Positions 1-6,120 of a stretch of 6,120 nt of DNA are shown piece by piece; positions within the stretch are counted from its first letter, which is position 1; every line of letters begins with the position of its first letter. A model generated the notes under the pieces. That model made no database searches, was not told where the DNA came from, and saw nothing but the letters and a program-made list of their open reading frames with translations. Source of the DNA: Gammaproteobacteria bacterium (GTDB taxonomy: Bacteria > Pseudomonadota > Gammaproteobacteria > SZUA-229); NCBI GenBank assembly GCA_030641945.1, contig DAOWLL010000117.1, positions 1-6,120 on the forward strand. The letters run 5' to 3'. The position numbers and the translations under genes are program-made.

Positions 1-28
1 AGATAAGGCTATACAGTTCCCGGTAACA
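1..28 (+). repeat. Partial second copy of the left REP-like unit, cut by window edge
   Basis: Positions 2-28 match 84-110 at 23 of 27 places, in the same orientation, including the runs GATAAGGCT and GTTCCCGG. The GTAGGCC head would fall just outside the window, so only the inner part of the unit is seen. The similarity stops after about position 28, where the right-hand unit of the pair does not follow. Confidence 0.65.
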
Positions 29-40
29 AACTGGAAAGAC

Positions 41-67
41 AGTTAATAGTGAATAATGAATAGTGAT
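41..67. repeat. Heptad tandem repeat, cluster 1 (consensus AGTGAAT)
   Basis: Consecutive 7-base units are AGTTAAT (41-47), AGTGAAT (48-54), AATGAAT (55-61) and a 6-base remnant AGTGAT (62-67). The cluster sits between the partial REP copy at the left edge and the REP pair. The period of 7 and the in-register stop triplets argue against coding on the plus strand. Confidence 0.75.
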
Positions 68-74
68 CTCAGTT

Positions 75-142
75 GTAGGCCGGGATAAGGCTTTTCCGTT
101 CCCGGCAACACTGCCTGCAACGCTTTGCTTATGCAGGCCTAC
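75..142. repeat. Inverted pair of REP-like units (BIME-like)
   Basis: The ends are inverted copies: GTAGGCC at 75-81 and GGCCTAC at 136-142. Inside are two hairpins. The left one has the 7-base stem GCCGGGA (79-85) and TCCCGGC (100-106). The right one has the stem GCCTGCA (113-119) and TGCAGGC (132-138). Read inward from each end, each unit is a GTAG head plus a palindrome, so the element is a head-out REP pair. The ends resemble enterobacterial BIME sequences as I remember them. It lies downstream of the operon and contains no gene. Confidence 0.75.
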
Positions 143-155
143 GGTTCTGAAGAAC

Positions 156-187
156 AGTGAATAGTGAATAACGAATAGTGAATAATG
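156..187. repeat. Heptad tandem repeat, cluster 2 (consensus AGTGAAT)
   Basis: Units are AGTGAAT (156-162), AGTGAAT (163-169), AACGAAT (170-176) and AGTGAAT (177-183), followed by a decayed partial unit (184-187). It has the same consensus and orientation as the cluster at 41-67. The two clusters flank the REP pair at 75-142, and this one abuts the single REP at 188-210. Confidence 0.8.
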
Positions 188-210
188 TTCGCGGCTGAAG
201 CCGCTCCTAC
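188..210 (-). repeat. REP element, single hairpin with GTAG head
   Basis: On the minus strand the unit starts GTAGGAG and runs into a perfect palindrome, GCGGC-TTCA-GCCGC (plus-strand 191-204). A GTAG head followed by a short palindrome is the classic layout of repetitive extragenic palindromes, and this sequence closely resembles REPs I recall from Pseudomonas and related genera. REPs are usually mobilised by RAYT (TnpA_REP) transposases, and none is encoded here. Lying after the last gene, it could slow RNA decay, but no T-run follows, so it is not a standard terminator. Confidence 0.75.
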
Positions 211-246
211 GGAATAAAATTAACACTGTCATTTGATGCTGTTATT

Positions 247-276
247 ATTTGCGTGCATTTGCGTTTATTTGCGGAT
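247..276. repeat. Three-copy 10-base tandem repeat (ATTTGCGNNN)
   Basis: Three consecutive decamers, 247-256, 257-266 and 267-276, each begin ATTTGCG and differ only in the last three bases (TGC, TTT, GAT). The phase is exact. The block lies 18 bases beyond the stop of the lipoprotein gene, in its likely 3' untranslated region. On the minus strand it reads as repeated CGCAAAT. From memory, similar ten-base-phased triplets occur between genes in diverse bacteria. Its function is unknown. Confidence 0.8.
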
Positions 277-294
277 AATTTTTTGAACTGCTCT

Positions 295-1143
295 CTATCG
301 GTTTTCAGCCAGCTCTGTGAGCATGCGGATATAGTCGTTTGTCTTGTTGATGAAAAAGGCTTTCTGCTCGGCTGTCATACCGTGTGAAATCTGAACCGTT
401 AAGCGGACGATGATGCGCTTGTTTATGTCCGATTTTTCTTTCATGGTTTCATCATCGACATCTTCGAATCCTGCGAGAAACTGGCGTAAACGCCCTGTTT
501 TGTTTTGAGTCGAGTCAGAATCAGCCAGGATTTCACGAATGCCGTGCTGCCAGTCCAGTCGTCGCTGTAATCTAAGCTCTGCGGTACTGACCAGTTTGTC
601 TGCCGCCTGTTCCACAGCAAGCTGCTGTTGTTCCGTCAATTCACCGATCCAGTTTTCATAAGCTCCTGACATCCGCTCAACATAATCTTTTATGCGTTCT
701 TCTTCATTCAGATCGGCAAATTCATGAAATTCTTCATTGCTATCTTCGATTTTGATAAACAATTCATCCTGCTGTTCTTTATCAAGCAAGGGCAGCAGAT
801 TAGCCATCTCGTCATTGACCTTCTCAGAAAGCGATTGCCAGAACTGATCCATTTCATTAATGCGCTGCTCGACTTTTTGTTCGGTGAGTTGGGTGCCTGC
901 ATCACCTTGCAACGTACTCAACCAGTTTGCATACTGTATTAATTGTGTATTTCGGTGCCAGTTGAGCAGTACTAGCGTACGTTGCTCCAGCTTTTGTTCG
1001 AGTACATCATCCAGTGTTACCATGCCCTCGACATATTCAGGTATGAGGTAATCCAGCCGGTTATAAAGTGCTTTGAAAGAACAGGCAGCAACAACCACGA
1101 TAAACACAATGACGATAACAGCTTTTGTCAGGCGGGCTATCAT
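295..1143 (-). CDS. DUF6279-like lipoprotein
   Basis: A 282-residue predicted lipoprotein, last gene of the operon. The N-terminus has Lys7, a strongly hydrophobic stretch and the lipobox VAAC, giving lipidated Cys21. Ser at position +2 rather than Asp favours sorting to the outer membrane under the enterobacterial rule. After the lipobox come features I recognise from DUF6279 proteins: a YNRLDYLIPEYV segment (about 27-38), a Gln/Leu-rich helix, then NWHRNTQLIQYANWL (about 61-75). The rest is highly charged, rich in Glu, Gln, Lys and Arg, apparently all helical, with no catalytic motif visible. The family has no function known to me. The ATG overlaps the amidohydrolase stop by four bases and lacks a clear ribosome binding site, so expression is probably coupled. 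It could be a partner or a cargo of the LolCDE-like transporter, which is speculation. Confidence 0.85.
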   Translation of the reverse strand: MIARLTKAVIVIVFIVVVAACSFKALYNRLDYLIPEYVEGMVTLDDVLEQKLEQRTLVLLNWHRNTQLIQYANWLSTLQGDAGTQLTEQKVEQRINEMDQFWQSLSEKVNDEMANLLPLLDKEQQDELFIKIEDSNEEFHEFADLNEEERIKDYVERMSGAYENWIGELTEQQQLAVEQAADKLVSTAELRLQRRLDWQHGIREILADSDSTQNKTGRLRQFLAGFEDVDDETMKEKSDINKRIIVRLTVQISHGMTAEQKAFFINKTNDYIRMLTELAENR

Positions 1144-1958
1144 TGCGGGAACAGGCGATCAAGGTTGTTACGCGAGATGTCAGCGGCAGCACTCTCTGGC
1201 AATTGCTTGAGCCAATCGCGTGTCTCATCAGCAAGTTCTGGCAGATCAGCCCAGCGACTCGGTTTGTAGGTATCCATGCCAACCAGAAAACGCGACTGGT
1301 AATCCACCAGGAACTGTTTCCATTGTGGTGTTAGCTGCTGCTCGTCATCGAGCATGCCCTCACGTAATGACAGTTCGATATAAAACATCGGGTACTGGTC
1401 GAGTAAATCGCGCAGGGTTTCTACAGGCACATTGAATCCACCATGTGCCCATATCACCACAATATCGGGTGCCTTTTGCAGAATAATACGCATGCCTTCG
1501 AGGTCGGTGTGAGGGTGCAGCACCAGCTTTCGTTCGCGTGCCAGCTCGATCATTTCTTCCATGGGTATCGAGTCTGCGTCCTGTCCGAATACATGAAATT
1601 CGCCAAACCCCCTGTAGGGTACTCTTGCCATGTGCTCAAGCAGATACGATTTCAAGTCAGGATCATTGAACCAGAGATAACGATGGCGCCAGCTTTTGTA
1701 AGGCCGAAGCATGGGAATTACAACTTCGGGGTCGGCCCGATAGAGCATTTCCGCTCCCTCGGCAGGTGTGGCTGATACCAGTGCACGGTTGATGTTTACA
1801 TCCTTGAGCATTTGCACGGCTTGTGCAGGTGGCAATGTTTCCCAGACGTCCTGGTCATAATGAATATGGCCGTCATGAATACTATGCGAGCTCTCGCCTG
1901 CATTAGCAACCAAAGGCAATGAAGCACACAGGAAAACACATAGTACAGGTAGCCTCAT
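1140..1958 (-). CDS. Secreted metal-dependent amidohydrolase (Amidohydrolase_2 type)
   Basis: A 272-residue TIM-barrel hydrolase with an N-terminal signal peptide (about residues 1-20, cleavage near VANAG), so it should act in the periplasm. The metal-site residues expected of the amidohydrolase superfamily are present in order: HIH (His31, His33), GE.H (Glu120, His122), LHPH (His148, His150), WAHGG (His172) and GMD (Asp229). The ending NNLDRLF resembles the usual NAxRLF close of Amidohydrolase_2 proteins. Family members hydrolyse or decarboxylate small molecules, and the substrate here cannot be read from sequence. The start is three bases after the barrel stop with no convincing Shine-Dalgarno, so it probably depends on ribosomes arriving from upstream. 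Its stop overlaps the lipoprotein start by four bases (ATGA). Export of an Amidohydrolase_2 protein is noteworthy, since well-known members such as ACMSD-type decarboxylases are cytoplasmic. The fold and export calls are strong, the role is unknown. Confidence 0.88.
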   Translation of the reverse strand: MRLPVLCVFLCASLPLVANAGESSHSIHDGHIHYDQDVWETLPPAQAVQMLKDVNINRALVSATPAEGAEMLYRADPEVVIPMLRPYKSWRHRYLWFNDPDLKSYLLEHMARVPYRGFGEFHVFGQDADSIPMEEMIELARERKLVLHPHTDLEGMRIILQKAPDIVVIWAHGGFNVPVETLRDLLDQYPMFYIELSLREGMLDDEQQLTPQWKQFLVDYQSRFLVGMDTYKPSRWADLPELADETRDWLKQLPESAAADISRNNLDRLFPQ

Positions 1959-1961
1959 ATA

Positions 1962-3215
1962 CTAGAAATACCATGCAAGTTGCGCAAACACACTAAGACC
2001 GGTACTGAATGTTTTACCGGGTACAGCGGAGTCTATGCCACCGAACTCCGTGCCCGGCGGGCCGACAGGAATACCCAGGGCTGCAAGAAAACGCCAGTCC
2101 TGTTTAAAATCGTATGAGCTCACCAGCTGCGCCAGCATCGAGCCATCACTGGCATTGATGAATACATTGGGCGTTAATAACCACAGCGGCGTGATTTCCA
2201 TCATTGCCGATGCAGCGACATAATTCCGGCCAAGGGTAAACAGCTCACCGCGAACGATGCGTTCGACCAGGTCAGGATTGCTGGCCAGGGCTGCAGGACT
2301 GTAATCACCATCGGCGATGCCGAAACCGTTATAGAAATATTCGAGCACGCCGCTGATGTTCTTGCCCCAGCCGATCCATGAATACGACAGGCTGGTTACC
2401 AGGCTGAATACATTTTCTGTCTGTGTATCAGTTAAGGTGATATCACCGCGCCAGATGGCACCCCCAACATTGGTAATACCGCCGACAGCAACAATGTAGT
2501 CTTCGAAGTGTTCGGCAATAAGCAGATCGTACTCCTTGTCGCCGGCAAAACCATGATACTTGGCGGCTATTGAATCGACATCACTGGTGACTTCGCCGTT
2601 GATGTCACGCCGAAAAACCCACACGGCCTGCAGGTCATCACCGCTTTGCCGCAGATACTGGCCATAGAGCATGTCGTCTCCGGTCTTGTATTCCTTATCG
2701 ACAGCTGCGGGGTCGAATGGATTGAAAAAATCCATTGGCGTATAGATGAGGCCGTTGCCCCAGCTAACAGCCTGGCGGCCGATGCGCGCTACCGCACTTG
2801 TACTGGTGATATCAATATAAAGACGATCGAGGCGGTGTTCGACGACACTGTCGCTGTCTTCTGAAATAACATGTGTCAGGTCCATCAGGCGGAACTTGTC
2901 CGAGGGAATGCGTTGTGGTACCAGCACATTTCCCGGCAGACTGTTGGCGAGGATGAAGCCATCGCCTTTACCTGCGAGCAGTTGGTAATCGGTAACGAGC
3001 TTTACCCTGTCCTTTTGCCAGCCGAACTTCAGGCGTAGATCGCCGAAATGGTCGACCGAGGGCGTATCAATGAAATCCAGAAATCTGCTATCGTCAGGAA
3101 AGGTATTGAGCAGGAACAGATACTTTGCATGTCCGCCTTTAAACAGGTCTGTTTCGGCAATGGCAGGTGCGATCCCTGCGCACACCATTACAAACAGTGT
3201 CAGGCAGCGAATCAT
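1962..3215 (-). CDS. Predicted outer-membrane beta-barrel protein
   Basis: A 417-residue exported protein of unknown function. Residues 1-20 form a clear signal peptide (short basic start, hydrophobic core, cleavage after APAIA before ETDLF). The mature part has many alternating hydrophobic/polar stretches rich in Tyr, Trp and Phe, and ends in LAWYF. A C-terminal Phe in such a strand is the usual BAM recognition signal of outer-membrane barrels. The segment GRQAVSWGNG (about 146-155), followed by NPFDP, resembles a motif seen in DUF1302-like and porin-like barrels. That family link is from memory and is tentative. I chose the ATG at 3215, which overlaps the ATPase stop as TGATG. A TTG one codon upstream (3218) is also in frame and would add one residue. 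The next gene starts three bases after its stop. Position directly behind an ABC ATPase suggests the barrel is the outer-membrane end of the same pathway, which is inference. Confidence 0.85.
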   Translation of the reverse strand: MIRCLTLFVMVCAGIAPAIAETDLFKGGHAKYLFLLNTFPDDSRFLDFIDTPSVDHFGDLRLKFGWQKDRVKLVTDYQLLAGKGDGFILANSLPGNVLVPQRIPSDKFRLMDLTHVISEDSDSVVEHRLDRLYIDITSTSAVARIGRQAVSWGNGLIYTPMDFFNPFDPAAVDKEYKTGDDMLYGQYLRQSGDDLQAVWVFRRDINGEVTSDVDSIAAKYHGFAGDKEYDLLIAEHFEDYIVAVGGITNVGGAIWRGDITLTDTQTENVFSLVTSLSYSWIGWGKNISGVLEYFYNGFGIADGDYSPAALASNPDLVERIVRGELFTLGRNYVAASAMMEITPLWLLTPNVFINASDGSMLAQLVSSYDFKQDWRFLAALGIPVGPPGTEFGGIDSAVPGKTFSTGLSVFAQLAWYF

Positions 3216-3919
3216 CAATCTTCGATCAGGGGCTGCTGCTGTTTCTCGTCGCTGATGATCTTGCCATCACGCATCTTGATCAGGCGTTTTGCATATCCCA
3301 TGACGCGTACATCGTGTGTGGCGATGACAAAAGTAATCTTGTGATTACTGTTGAGTTCAACGAACAGGTCCATTAAATGGGCTGCAGTCACGGAATCAAG
3401 ATTGGCAGTGGGTTCGTCTGCCAGCACCAGTGCCGGCTGGCTGACAATGGCGCGGGCCACAGCCACACGCTGCTGCTGTCCGCCGGAGAGCTGTGCCGGG
3501 CGCCGGTCTTCCATGCCTTCAAGGCCAACCTCCTTGAGGATATCATGTGAACGGCCTGATCTTTCGTTTGCGGGGACGCCGCGTACCTGCATTACGAATT
3601 CAACATTTTCACGTGCAGTCAGCACCGGTATCAGGTTATATGCCTGGAACACGAAACCGATCTTGTGCAGGCGCATGTCAGCCAGCGGCCCTTTACCAAG
3701 CTGGTCGACCTGGGTATCACCGACACGAATCTGACCGCTATCCGGTGTGTCGAGCCCGCCCATGGCATTGAGCAGTGTGGTTTTACCTGAACCGGAGGGG
3801 CCCGATAAACAGACAAAATCGCCTGCGTCTATTTCAATAGAAACATGGTCCAGGCCAGTGATGATTTCTTCACCTTGCTGAAATGTTTTACACAGGTCCT
3901 TGCAGACGATGGAACTCAT
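3215..3919 (-). CDS. ABC transporter ATPase, LolD/MacB class
   Basis: Cytoplasmic 234-residue ATP-binding subunit that would power the two permeases upstream. All nucleotide-binding motifs are intact: Walker A GPSGSGKTT (residues 40-48), Q-loop glutamine 92 within FVFQAYNLIPVLTA, signature LSGGQ (144-148), Walker B ALVLADE with Asp168 and Glu169, D-loop NLDS and switch histidine 202 in ATHD. The Q-loop region (NLIPVLTA.ENVE) is typical of the LolD/MacB/FtsE branch, and the length matches stand-alone LolD-like subunits. The start ATG lies 65 bases after the second permease, with a modest AGG about nine bases upstream. The stop TGA shares one base with the ATG of the barrel gene (TGATG), so translation of the two is probably coupled. 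The short polar tail after DGKII (QQQ-rich, ending LIED) has no recognised function. It could be called lolD by homology alone, but the context does not support that name. Confidence 0.96.
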   Translation of the reverse strand: MSSIVCKDLCKTFQQGEEIITGLDHVSIEIDAGDFVCLSGPSGSGKTTLLNAMGGLDTPDSGQIRVGDTQVDQLGKGPLADMRLHKIGFVFQAYNLIPVLTARENVEFVMQVRGVPANERSGRSHDILKEVGLEGMEDRRPAQLSGGQQQRVAVARAIVSQPALVLADEPTANLDSVTAAHLMDLFVELNSNHKITFVIATHDVRVMGYAKRLIKMRDGKIISDEKQQQPLIED

Positions 3920-3984
3920 GGTGACATACCTGTTCTGGCTTGTATCTTGATTTGAAGTAAGTGGCGCATCGTTAATTATTGCTA
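3920..3984. other. Only substantial intergenic gap inside the operon (65 bases)
   Basis: This stretch separates the second permease from the ATPase, while every other junction overlaps or is three bases long. I see no clear -35/-10 pair, no hairpin followed by a T-run and no plausible small ORF on the minus strand. It is AT-rich near the permease stop. It may simply hold the ribosome binding site of the ATPase gene (AGG about nine bases before the ATG). Confidence 0.5.
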
Positions 3985-5220
3985 TCAGGTCTTGTTCAGT
4001 GCTTCGATAGGGTCATAGCTAGCCGCACGCCAGGCCGGCAGGATGCTGGTTAGCAGACCCAGGGTAATGACAATGGCATTGGCCATGATCATGTCATTGA
4101 GTTTCAGCGCCGGGTACAGCATGCTGCTGGTCCCCATCATTTCCATGCCTTCGGCAACGACGGAAATATCGATACCGTCCTGTAATGGGATAATAGTGCC
4201 GATAGCGAGAGCATTTCCCAGAAGTAAACCGATCACTAACAACAAAAATGATTCCATCAGGATCTGGTACAGAATCGTGCTGGGACGCATGCCCAGTGCC
4301 ATCATCAGGCCGATTTCGCGGACGCGTTCGAACACGGCCATCACCAGCGTGTTGACCAGGCCAAAAGACAAGGCAAGGAAGATAACGATGATCCATACCA
4401 GCACGAATCCATCCATCATCGACAACATGCTGCCGAGGTAGGTATCAGCTTCATACCATGGCAGGGTATCGACACCCTCGCCCGCAGCTTGTTTTATATG
4501 CGGATACCATTTATCTACATTACGGTAATCTTCACCGGTGATCGCGATTTCCGATACCATGTCGTCCAGCTTGAGCAGCTTCTGTATGGTTTCAAGGCCG
4601 GCATAAACGTAGGTCTCTTCCAGGCTGGCCAGCTTGGCTTTGTAAATGCCAACGACACGGAATCCACGGTCGGCGATATTGTTGTCCGGATCCTGGCTCA
4701 TTACCACGACGCGCTTGCCGAGATCCGTCTCAAGGTGCTCGGCCATTTTCGCACCGATGATCAGCCCCTTGTCATTGCTGCTCTCCAGAAAGCGGCCTTC
4801 GACGATGCTGTCAATATCGAAACCGACCTGTACTTCACTGGCCGGATTCACACCAACAAGCGTAACACCTCGGCTGTCGCGCTCGCTCGAGATTACCGCC
4901 GGTACGCGTACACGGCTGGTCCACGCAGTCACTTCGGGTATCTGCAGCGCTTTGAGCAACTCGTCACCAGGTGCAGGGATGCTGTTGTTGATGCCTGGAT
5001 CATCACGGTATTGCGGATGATGGATCAGCACTTCGCCCGGCAGGCTGCGGATGCCGTTCAGCAGCATGTCATCAACCATGCCGCGCATCAGTGCCGTCAT
5101 AAAGATCATTGCCCAGACGCCGACCGTAATCGCAGACAGCATAATCAGTGTGCGGCGGTGATTGCGCCACAGGTTGCGCCAGGCCAGTGTGAACATTGCG
5201 TTGAACGGCAAGGTTTTCAT
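3985..5220 (-). CDS. FtsX/MacB-type ABC transporter permease (second of two)
   Basis: Complete 411-residue inner-membrane permease. The N-terminus has the family motif LAWRNLWRNHRRT (residues 12-24), followed by a membrane helix at about 24-45. A large periplasmic domain of the MacB_PCD type runs from about 46 to 268. Three C-terminal helices lie at about 271-293, 320-343 and 377-397. The FtsX-domain motif ERVREIGLMMALG is at 298-310, and the typical family ending PAWRAASYDPIEAL is at 395-408. Length and four-helix layout fit LolC/LolE-type subunits, not MacB, because no ATPase domain is fused. The ATG start overlaps the stop of the upstream permease (ATGA), with a weak GAGAG purine stretch just upstream. 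The N-terminal motif directly after this ATG supports the start. It probably pairs with the upstream permease and the ATPase at 3215-3919. True LolCDE is less likely because no LolA gene is in the window and the downstream genes differ, but that cannot be excluded from sequence alone. Confidence 0.94.
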   Translation of the reverse strand: MKTLPFNAMFTLAWRNLWRNHRRTLIMLSAITVGVWAMIFMTALMRGMVDDMLLNGIRSLPGEVLIHHPQYRDDPGINNSIPAPGDELLKALQIPEVTAWTSRVRVPAVISSERDSRGVTLVGVNPASEVQVGFDIDSIVEGRFLESSNDKGLIIGAKMAEHLETDLGKRVVVMSQDPDNNIADRGFRVVGIYKAKLASLEETYVYAGLETIQKLLKLDDMVSEIAITGEDYRNVDKWYPHIKQAAGEGVDTLPWYEADTYLGSMLSMMDGFVLVWIIVIFLALSFGLVNTLVMAVFERVREIGLMMALGMRPSTILYQILMESFLLLVIGLLLGNALAIGTIIPLQDGIDISVVAEGMEMMGTSSMLYPALKLNDMIMANAIVITLGLLTSILPAWRAASYDPIEALNKT

Positions 5221-6120
5221 ACGGCTCTCATCGCGCTAACAGGCTGCAGGAAAAACAGCCTCAGTGCCGGGTAAATCGACGCCAACAGACTGCAGATGAA
5301 TATAATACCGGGACCGAGCATGATCGATAACACTGACAGGCTGGGATACATACGGTCTGGCAGGTTGAAGCGCTCGGTCATTTCTTCCATGCCTGGATAG
5401 GAAAAACCAACGACGCTGAGGTACCAGGTCAGCATAAAACCAAGCGCTGAGCCAATAGCAAGACCCAGCCCGGACATAACAGCGGTTTCGGTCATAACCA
5501 GGCTGCCCAGGCGAGCCGGATTAACACCCAGTGCCATCATGACGCCGAATTCACGGGTGCGCTCCAGCACAGACATCAGCTGGGTGTTGAGTACACTGAA
5601 GGCGACCAGTACGATGAGTACGCCGTACATGAACCAGGCGCTGGCCAGGTCAGCCTGAATGGCTTGCTTGAGTCCGGGTTGCAGCTCGTCCCAGTTGAGC
5701 ACAACCAGATCGTCATGGTCTGTCAGCATGTTCATGATGGCGCGCTGCAGCGAAGAAGCCTGTGACAAATCTGCGGCATTGATGACGATGTTATGTCCCC
5801 TGCCATCCATGCCGAACAGGTTCTGAAAATAGCCAATGGGCAACTGCGCCATGGTGCGGTCTATGTCTACGATGCCAGAATCGAAGATACCGGTGACGAT
5901 GGCAATACCGGCCGCGAATGATCCGTCATGGCCACTGCCAAGCAAAGTCAGTTCATCGCCAACACCAACGCGCAAGTTACGCGCGAGTACGCTGCCGATG
6001 ACGATTTCATCAGCGTTTATATCAGTAAAGTAACTGCCCTGGTGGATCAGGCCTGGCAAGGTGGATACGTTTGGTTCATATTCAGGTTCTACACCGATAA
6101 TCTGCAAACCGTATGAGCGC
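5217..6120 (-). CDS. FtsX/MacB-type ABC transporter permease (first of two), 5' end missing
   Basis: Inner-membrane permease subunit of a LolCDE/MacB-type ABC transporter, a family that moves or extracts substrates on the periplasmic side rather than pumping them across a pore. The frame stays open to the right edge of the window, so the N-terminus, first membrane segment and most of the periplasmic domain are missing. The first in-frame start-like codon (TTG at 6107) is internal and is not the true start. About 300 residues are visible. They comprise the last part of the periplasmic domain (motif IIGVEPEYEP near the edge), then three hydrophobic segments at about residues 157-178, 204-228 and 258-284 counted from 6107. 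Between the first two lies the FtsX-domain motif ERTREFGVMMALG, the cytoplasmic coupling region that meets the ATPase. The stop overlaps the start of the next permease by four bases (ATGA), suggesting coupled translation. The two permeases clearly differ in sequence, so the complex is probably a heterodimer like LolC-LolE. The family call is firm, the substrate is unknown. Confidence 0.92.
   Translation of the reverse strand, partial: RSYGLQIIGVEPEYEPNVSTLPGLIHQGSYFTDINADEIVIGSVLARNLRVGVGDELTLLGSGHDGSFAAGIAIVTGIFDSGIVDIDRTMAQLPIGYFQNLFGMDGRGHNIVINAADLSQASSLQRAIMNMLTDHDDLVVLNWDELQPGLKQAIQADLASAWFMYGVLIVLVAFSVLNTQLMSVLERTREFGVMMALGVNPARLGSLVMTETAVMSGLGLAIGSALGFMLTWYLSVVGFSYPGMEEMTERFNLPDRMYPSLSVLSIMLGPGIIFICSLLASIYPALRLFFLQPVSAMRAV

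Noticed and set aside
41..187. CRISPR array or IS end
   Set aside because: The repeats are only 7 bases long without spacers of constant length, and no transposase or cas gene is present.
191..204. Intrinsic terminator for the operon
   Set aside because: The hairpin is GC-rich but no T-run follows on either strand, and its GTAG head and palindrome identify it as a REP element.
4489..5274. Long plus-strand open frame of 261 residues
   Set aside because: It lies wholly opposite the second permease and the end of the first, whose family motifs are unmistakable. The translated product has no recognisable domain and an odd His/Arg/Gln-rich composition typical of antisense frames.
6105..6107. TTG as the true start of the first permease
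   Set aside because: The frame stays open upstream to the window edge, and a start here would remove the first membrane helix and most of the periplasmic domain.
3215..6120. Naming the transporter lolCDE or macB
   Set aside because: The ATPase is not fused to the permease as in MacB. For LolCDE, a LolA partner is missing from the window and the downstream genes differ, so only the superfamily is supported.

Overview
The window holds six genes, all on the minus strand, packed into what looks like one operon read from the right edge to the left. It is followed by about 300 bases of non-coding DNA filled with short repeats. The coding style suggests a gammaproteobacterium or a close relative: an outer-membrane barrel ending in Phe, a lipobox lipoprotein of the DUF6279 type, REP elements with a GTAG head, and roughly balanced GC. 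I cannot name the genus.

In transcription order (right to left) the genes are: an FtsX/MacB-type ABC permease cut by the window edge (5217-6120), a second, different permease of the same type (3985-5220), their ATPase (3215-3919), an outer-membrane beta-barrel protein (1962-3215), a secreted metal-dependent amidohydrolase of the Amidohydrolase_2 type (1140-1958), and a DUF6279-like lipoprotein (295-1143). Four of the five junctions overlap by 1-4 bases or are 3 bases apart, which points to translational coupling. Only the permease-ATPase junction has a real gap (65 bases).

Together the products could span the whole envelope. A LolCDE/MacB-like inner-membrane ABC complex would use mechanical force from ATP hydrolysis on a periplasmic or membrane-embedded substrate, and the barrel, the hydrolase and the lipoprotein would act in the periplasm and outer membrane. 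Neither a LolA-like chaperone, nor a MacA-type adaptor, nor a TolC-type channel is encoded in the window. The substrate is unknown, and the idea that all six act in one pathway is inference from operon structure.

The 3' region (1-294) carries at least three REP-type units, all sharing a GTAG head, plus a fourth partial copy at the left edge. It also has two clusters of 7-base tandem repeats (consensus AGTGAAT) on either side of a REP pair, and a three-copy 10-base repeat close to the end of the last gene. No convincing intrinsic terminator, tRNA, rRNA, CRISPR array or insertion sequence is visible. The operon promoter lies outside the window.
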